From Caldimicrobium sp964595655 (GTDB lineage: Bacteria > Desulfobacterota > Thermodesulfobacteria > Thermodesulfobacteriales > Thermodesulfobacteriaceae): 6,956 nucleotides of DNA. Of this stretch, positions 5,673-6,956 are shown piece after piece. Under the pieces are notes generated by a model, which saw only the letters and a list, made by a program, of their open reading frames with translations, was not told the origin of the DNA and did not search any database. Each line of letters starts with the position of its first letter. Position 1 is the first letter of the stretch. Both the position numbers and the translations under genes were made by a program. The stretch is taken from positions 1 through 6,956 of the forward strand of contig CAZQQV010000066.1 in the NCBI GenBank assembly GCA_964595655.1. Direction: 5' to 3'.

Positions 5673-6956
5673 TTACTTTTTAATTAAGGTGAAAAGATAT
5701 TCAGCAGCAGCTTTTCTTTCTTCATCATTCCCGGCAAAAGGCGGCATATAAGGATAGGATCCAAGGGCAGAAAGAAATGCATCAATATCATCAGGGCTTT
5801 GTGGGGAAAGCTTGCCAAGTAGCGCTGGAAGAGGCCTTAGTCCCTTTTCTGTAAAGGCATGACAATTTGCACAATTATGAAGAGCAATAATTCTTCCTAC
5901 CTCTAAACGATTTTCAGGGGTGATCTTTCTCAAGGATTCTGGTAAATAGCCAAGCCTTGAAAGGATGCCCTCCTGTTGAAACTTTTCTATTTCAGCCTTG
6001 ATGTTTTTGGCAGGAAGATCCTTAGCAATTACCTGATGTCCATACATAAAGTAATTAATAATATAGGGCCTTCTCAATCCCTCTCTAATACCTTCTGCAG
6101 CAAGAATTCCAAGAAAGGCAACAATTATAAGAATAAAGGAAAGAGCAAAATTATTTAATTTTGGAATTACAAAGCCCGTAAGTAAGAAATAGAGAGTTAA
6201 AATTAGATAACAGGCAAGGGCAACTTTACCAAGCTTTGAAAGGTAGGCAAGTCCAGAATAGAGTTCTTTGGCACTTTGGGGAAGCTTAAAAGTATACCAA
6301 ATAACAAAAAGACCCCCAAGAATCATACCAGCAAAGGCAACCCTTGAGATGATTTTGGTAAGGTCAATTTTGGTTGCCTCTTTCAAGGTTGAGGTAATGA
6401 GAAGGCCATAAATTCCTGCAATTCCAAACATAAGAAAAGTTCTTGCAAAGAGCTGGGGGAAATAAGTGGGGTTAAAGAAGCCGTCAAAAAAGTCCCCAGT
6501 TTCAAGCCACTTTCCAGGGGTTAACATGAAGGCAAGAATACCTGTTATGATGATCATACTGATCCAGGCAGCAAGGGCATAGAGATAGCCGATACGGATA
6601 TGGGTTTTGGGATCCACCTTGCCAAGAGTGTAATAGTAGGCATAAATAGTTGCAATTTCAATTAGGAAAAAGACCCATTCAGTTGCCCAGCCCCAAACAT
6701 AGTTGTGAATCAGTCCTGAAATGCCTCTGGGACTGGATACAGTTGCTGAGTACCAGATGCCAATACCCGATAAAGATCCAAAGATAAAACTAAAAATTAA
6801 AAGTAAAAGAGTAAAGCGTTTGATAAAATCAAGATAATCAGGGCGGTTACGCGAATAGGCAAGTTTCTCAATAAAGACAGTTACCCAGAGGGCTGCCACT
6901 GCAAGATGTGAGGGAAGAACATGAAAAGAGGCAATAAGCCCAATAACAAGGGCCGA
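5673..6956 (-). CDS. CydA-like cytochrome bd-type subunit fused to a C-terminal c-type cytochrome (N-terminus cut by window edge)
   Basis: Probable catalytic subunit of a membrane terminal-reductase complex. The frame stays open to the right edge, so the start is not visible; 427 residues are seen, and the GTG at 6899 is internal. Eight hydrophobic helices are followed by a soluble domain. Helix 1 has SFHVLPSHLAVAALWVTVFI then Glu: His12 and Glu30 have the same 18-residue spacing as His19 and its following Glu in CydA. Helix 3, ATEWVFFLIE, keeps two acidic residues (Glu93, Glu100) resembling the CydA proton-path glutamates. At helix 5 the heme b558 His is replaced (FARTFLMFGIAG, Arg172). REGLRRPY (291-298) matches the CydA GRQPW turn. 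The expected ninth helix is absent; instead a linker leads to CANCH (362-366) and YMPPF (Met404), a monoheme cytochrome c with likely Met axial ligand. With eight helices, this domain would face the periplasm if the N-terminus does too, as in CydA. It is co-transcribed with the 399-residue partner. Confidence 0.8.
   Translation of the reverse strand, partial: SALVIGLIASFHVLPSHLAVAALWVTVFIEKLAYSRNRPDYLDFIKRFTLLLLIFSFIFGSLSGIGIWYSATVSSPRGISGLIHNYVWGWATEWVFFLIEIATIYAYYYTLGKVDPKTHIRIGYLYALAAWISMIIITGILAFMLTPGKWLETGDFFDGFFNPTYFPQLFARTFLMFGIAGIYGLLITSTLKEATKIDLTKIISRVAFAGMILGGLFVIWYTFKLPQSAKELYSGLAYLSKLGKVALACYLILTLYFLLTGFVIPKLNNFALSFILIIVAFLGILAAEGIREGLRRPYIINYFMYGHQVIAKDLPAKNIKAEIEKFQQEGILSRLGYLPESLRKITPENRLEVGRIIALHNCANCHAFTEKGLRPLPALLGKLSPQSPDDIDAFLSALGSYPYMPPFAGNDEERKAAAEYLFTLIKK

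Noticed and set aside
5437..5751. Plus-strand open frame of 104 codons spanning the junction of the two bd-like genes
   Set aside because: It is antisense to both genes and to their strong ribosome-binding site; no recognisable domain.
5673..6899. GTG 6899 as the start of the heme-c-bearing subunit
   Set aside because: The upstream in-frame codons to the window edge encode the first half of helix 1, including the conserved His12, so the gene continues off the edge.
4458..6956. Classical cytochrome bd quinol oxidase cydAB
   Set aside because: Both subunits lack a Q-loop, one carries a CxxCH cytochrome domain instead of helix 9, and the second resembles CydA more than CydB.

Overview
The window carries six protein-coding genes and almost no spare DNA. 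It looks like ordinary bacterial chromosome from a moderately AT-rich, probably thermophilic organism: the proteins are rich in Lys, Glu, Ile and Leu, genes are packed tightly, and ribosome-binding sites are Shine-Dalgarno type. The closest feel is a Thermodesulfobacteria-like anaerobe, but that is a guess from composition and gene content, not a demonstrated assignment. No tRNA, rRNA, CRISPR array, insertion sequence or phage gene was seen.

Layout. On the plus strand, 1-993 is the 3' part of ribD (riboflavin synthesis), whose start lies off the left edge. Everything else is on the minus strand. Reading that strand from the right edge: a CydA-like membrane protein with a C-terminal c-type cytochrome (6956-5673, start off the right edge), then a second CydA-like membrane subunit (5657-4458), then a hairpin terminator (4449-4414). 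A 67-base gap follows, which must also hold the promoter of the next unit: an AI-2E family transporter (4387-3314), mutM (3303-2488), an RluD-type pseudouridine synthase (2491-1562) and coaE (1549-944). coaE ends inside the end of ribD, tail to tail.

Function. The four-gene unit mixes a membrane permease-like protein with housekeeping genes for DNA repair, rRNA modification and the last step of coenzyme A synthesis. The genes are 10-12 bases apart or overlapping, so they are probably co-transcribed and partly translationally coupled. The pair at 4458-6956 is the most interesting part. Both proteins align by motif with subunit I of cytochrome bd oxidase (CydA), yet neither has the long Q-loop used for quinol oxidation. 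One has its last membrane helix replaced by a periplasmic heme c domain. The diagnostic residues are divided between the two proteins. This fits the cytochrome-c-containing branch of the bd superfamily rather than a classical quinol oxidase. The electron donor and the true substrate cannot be read from the sequence.
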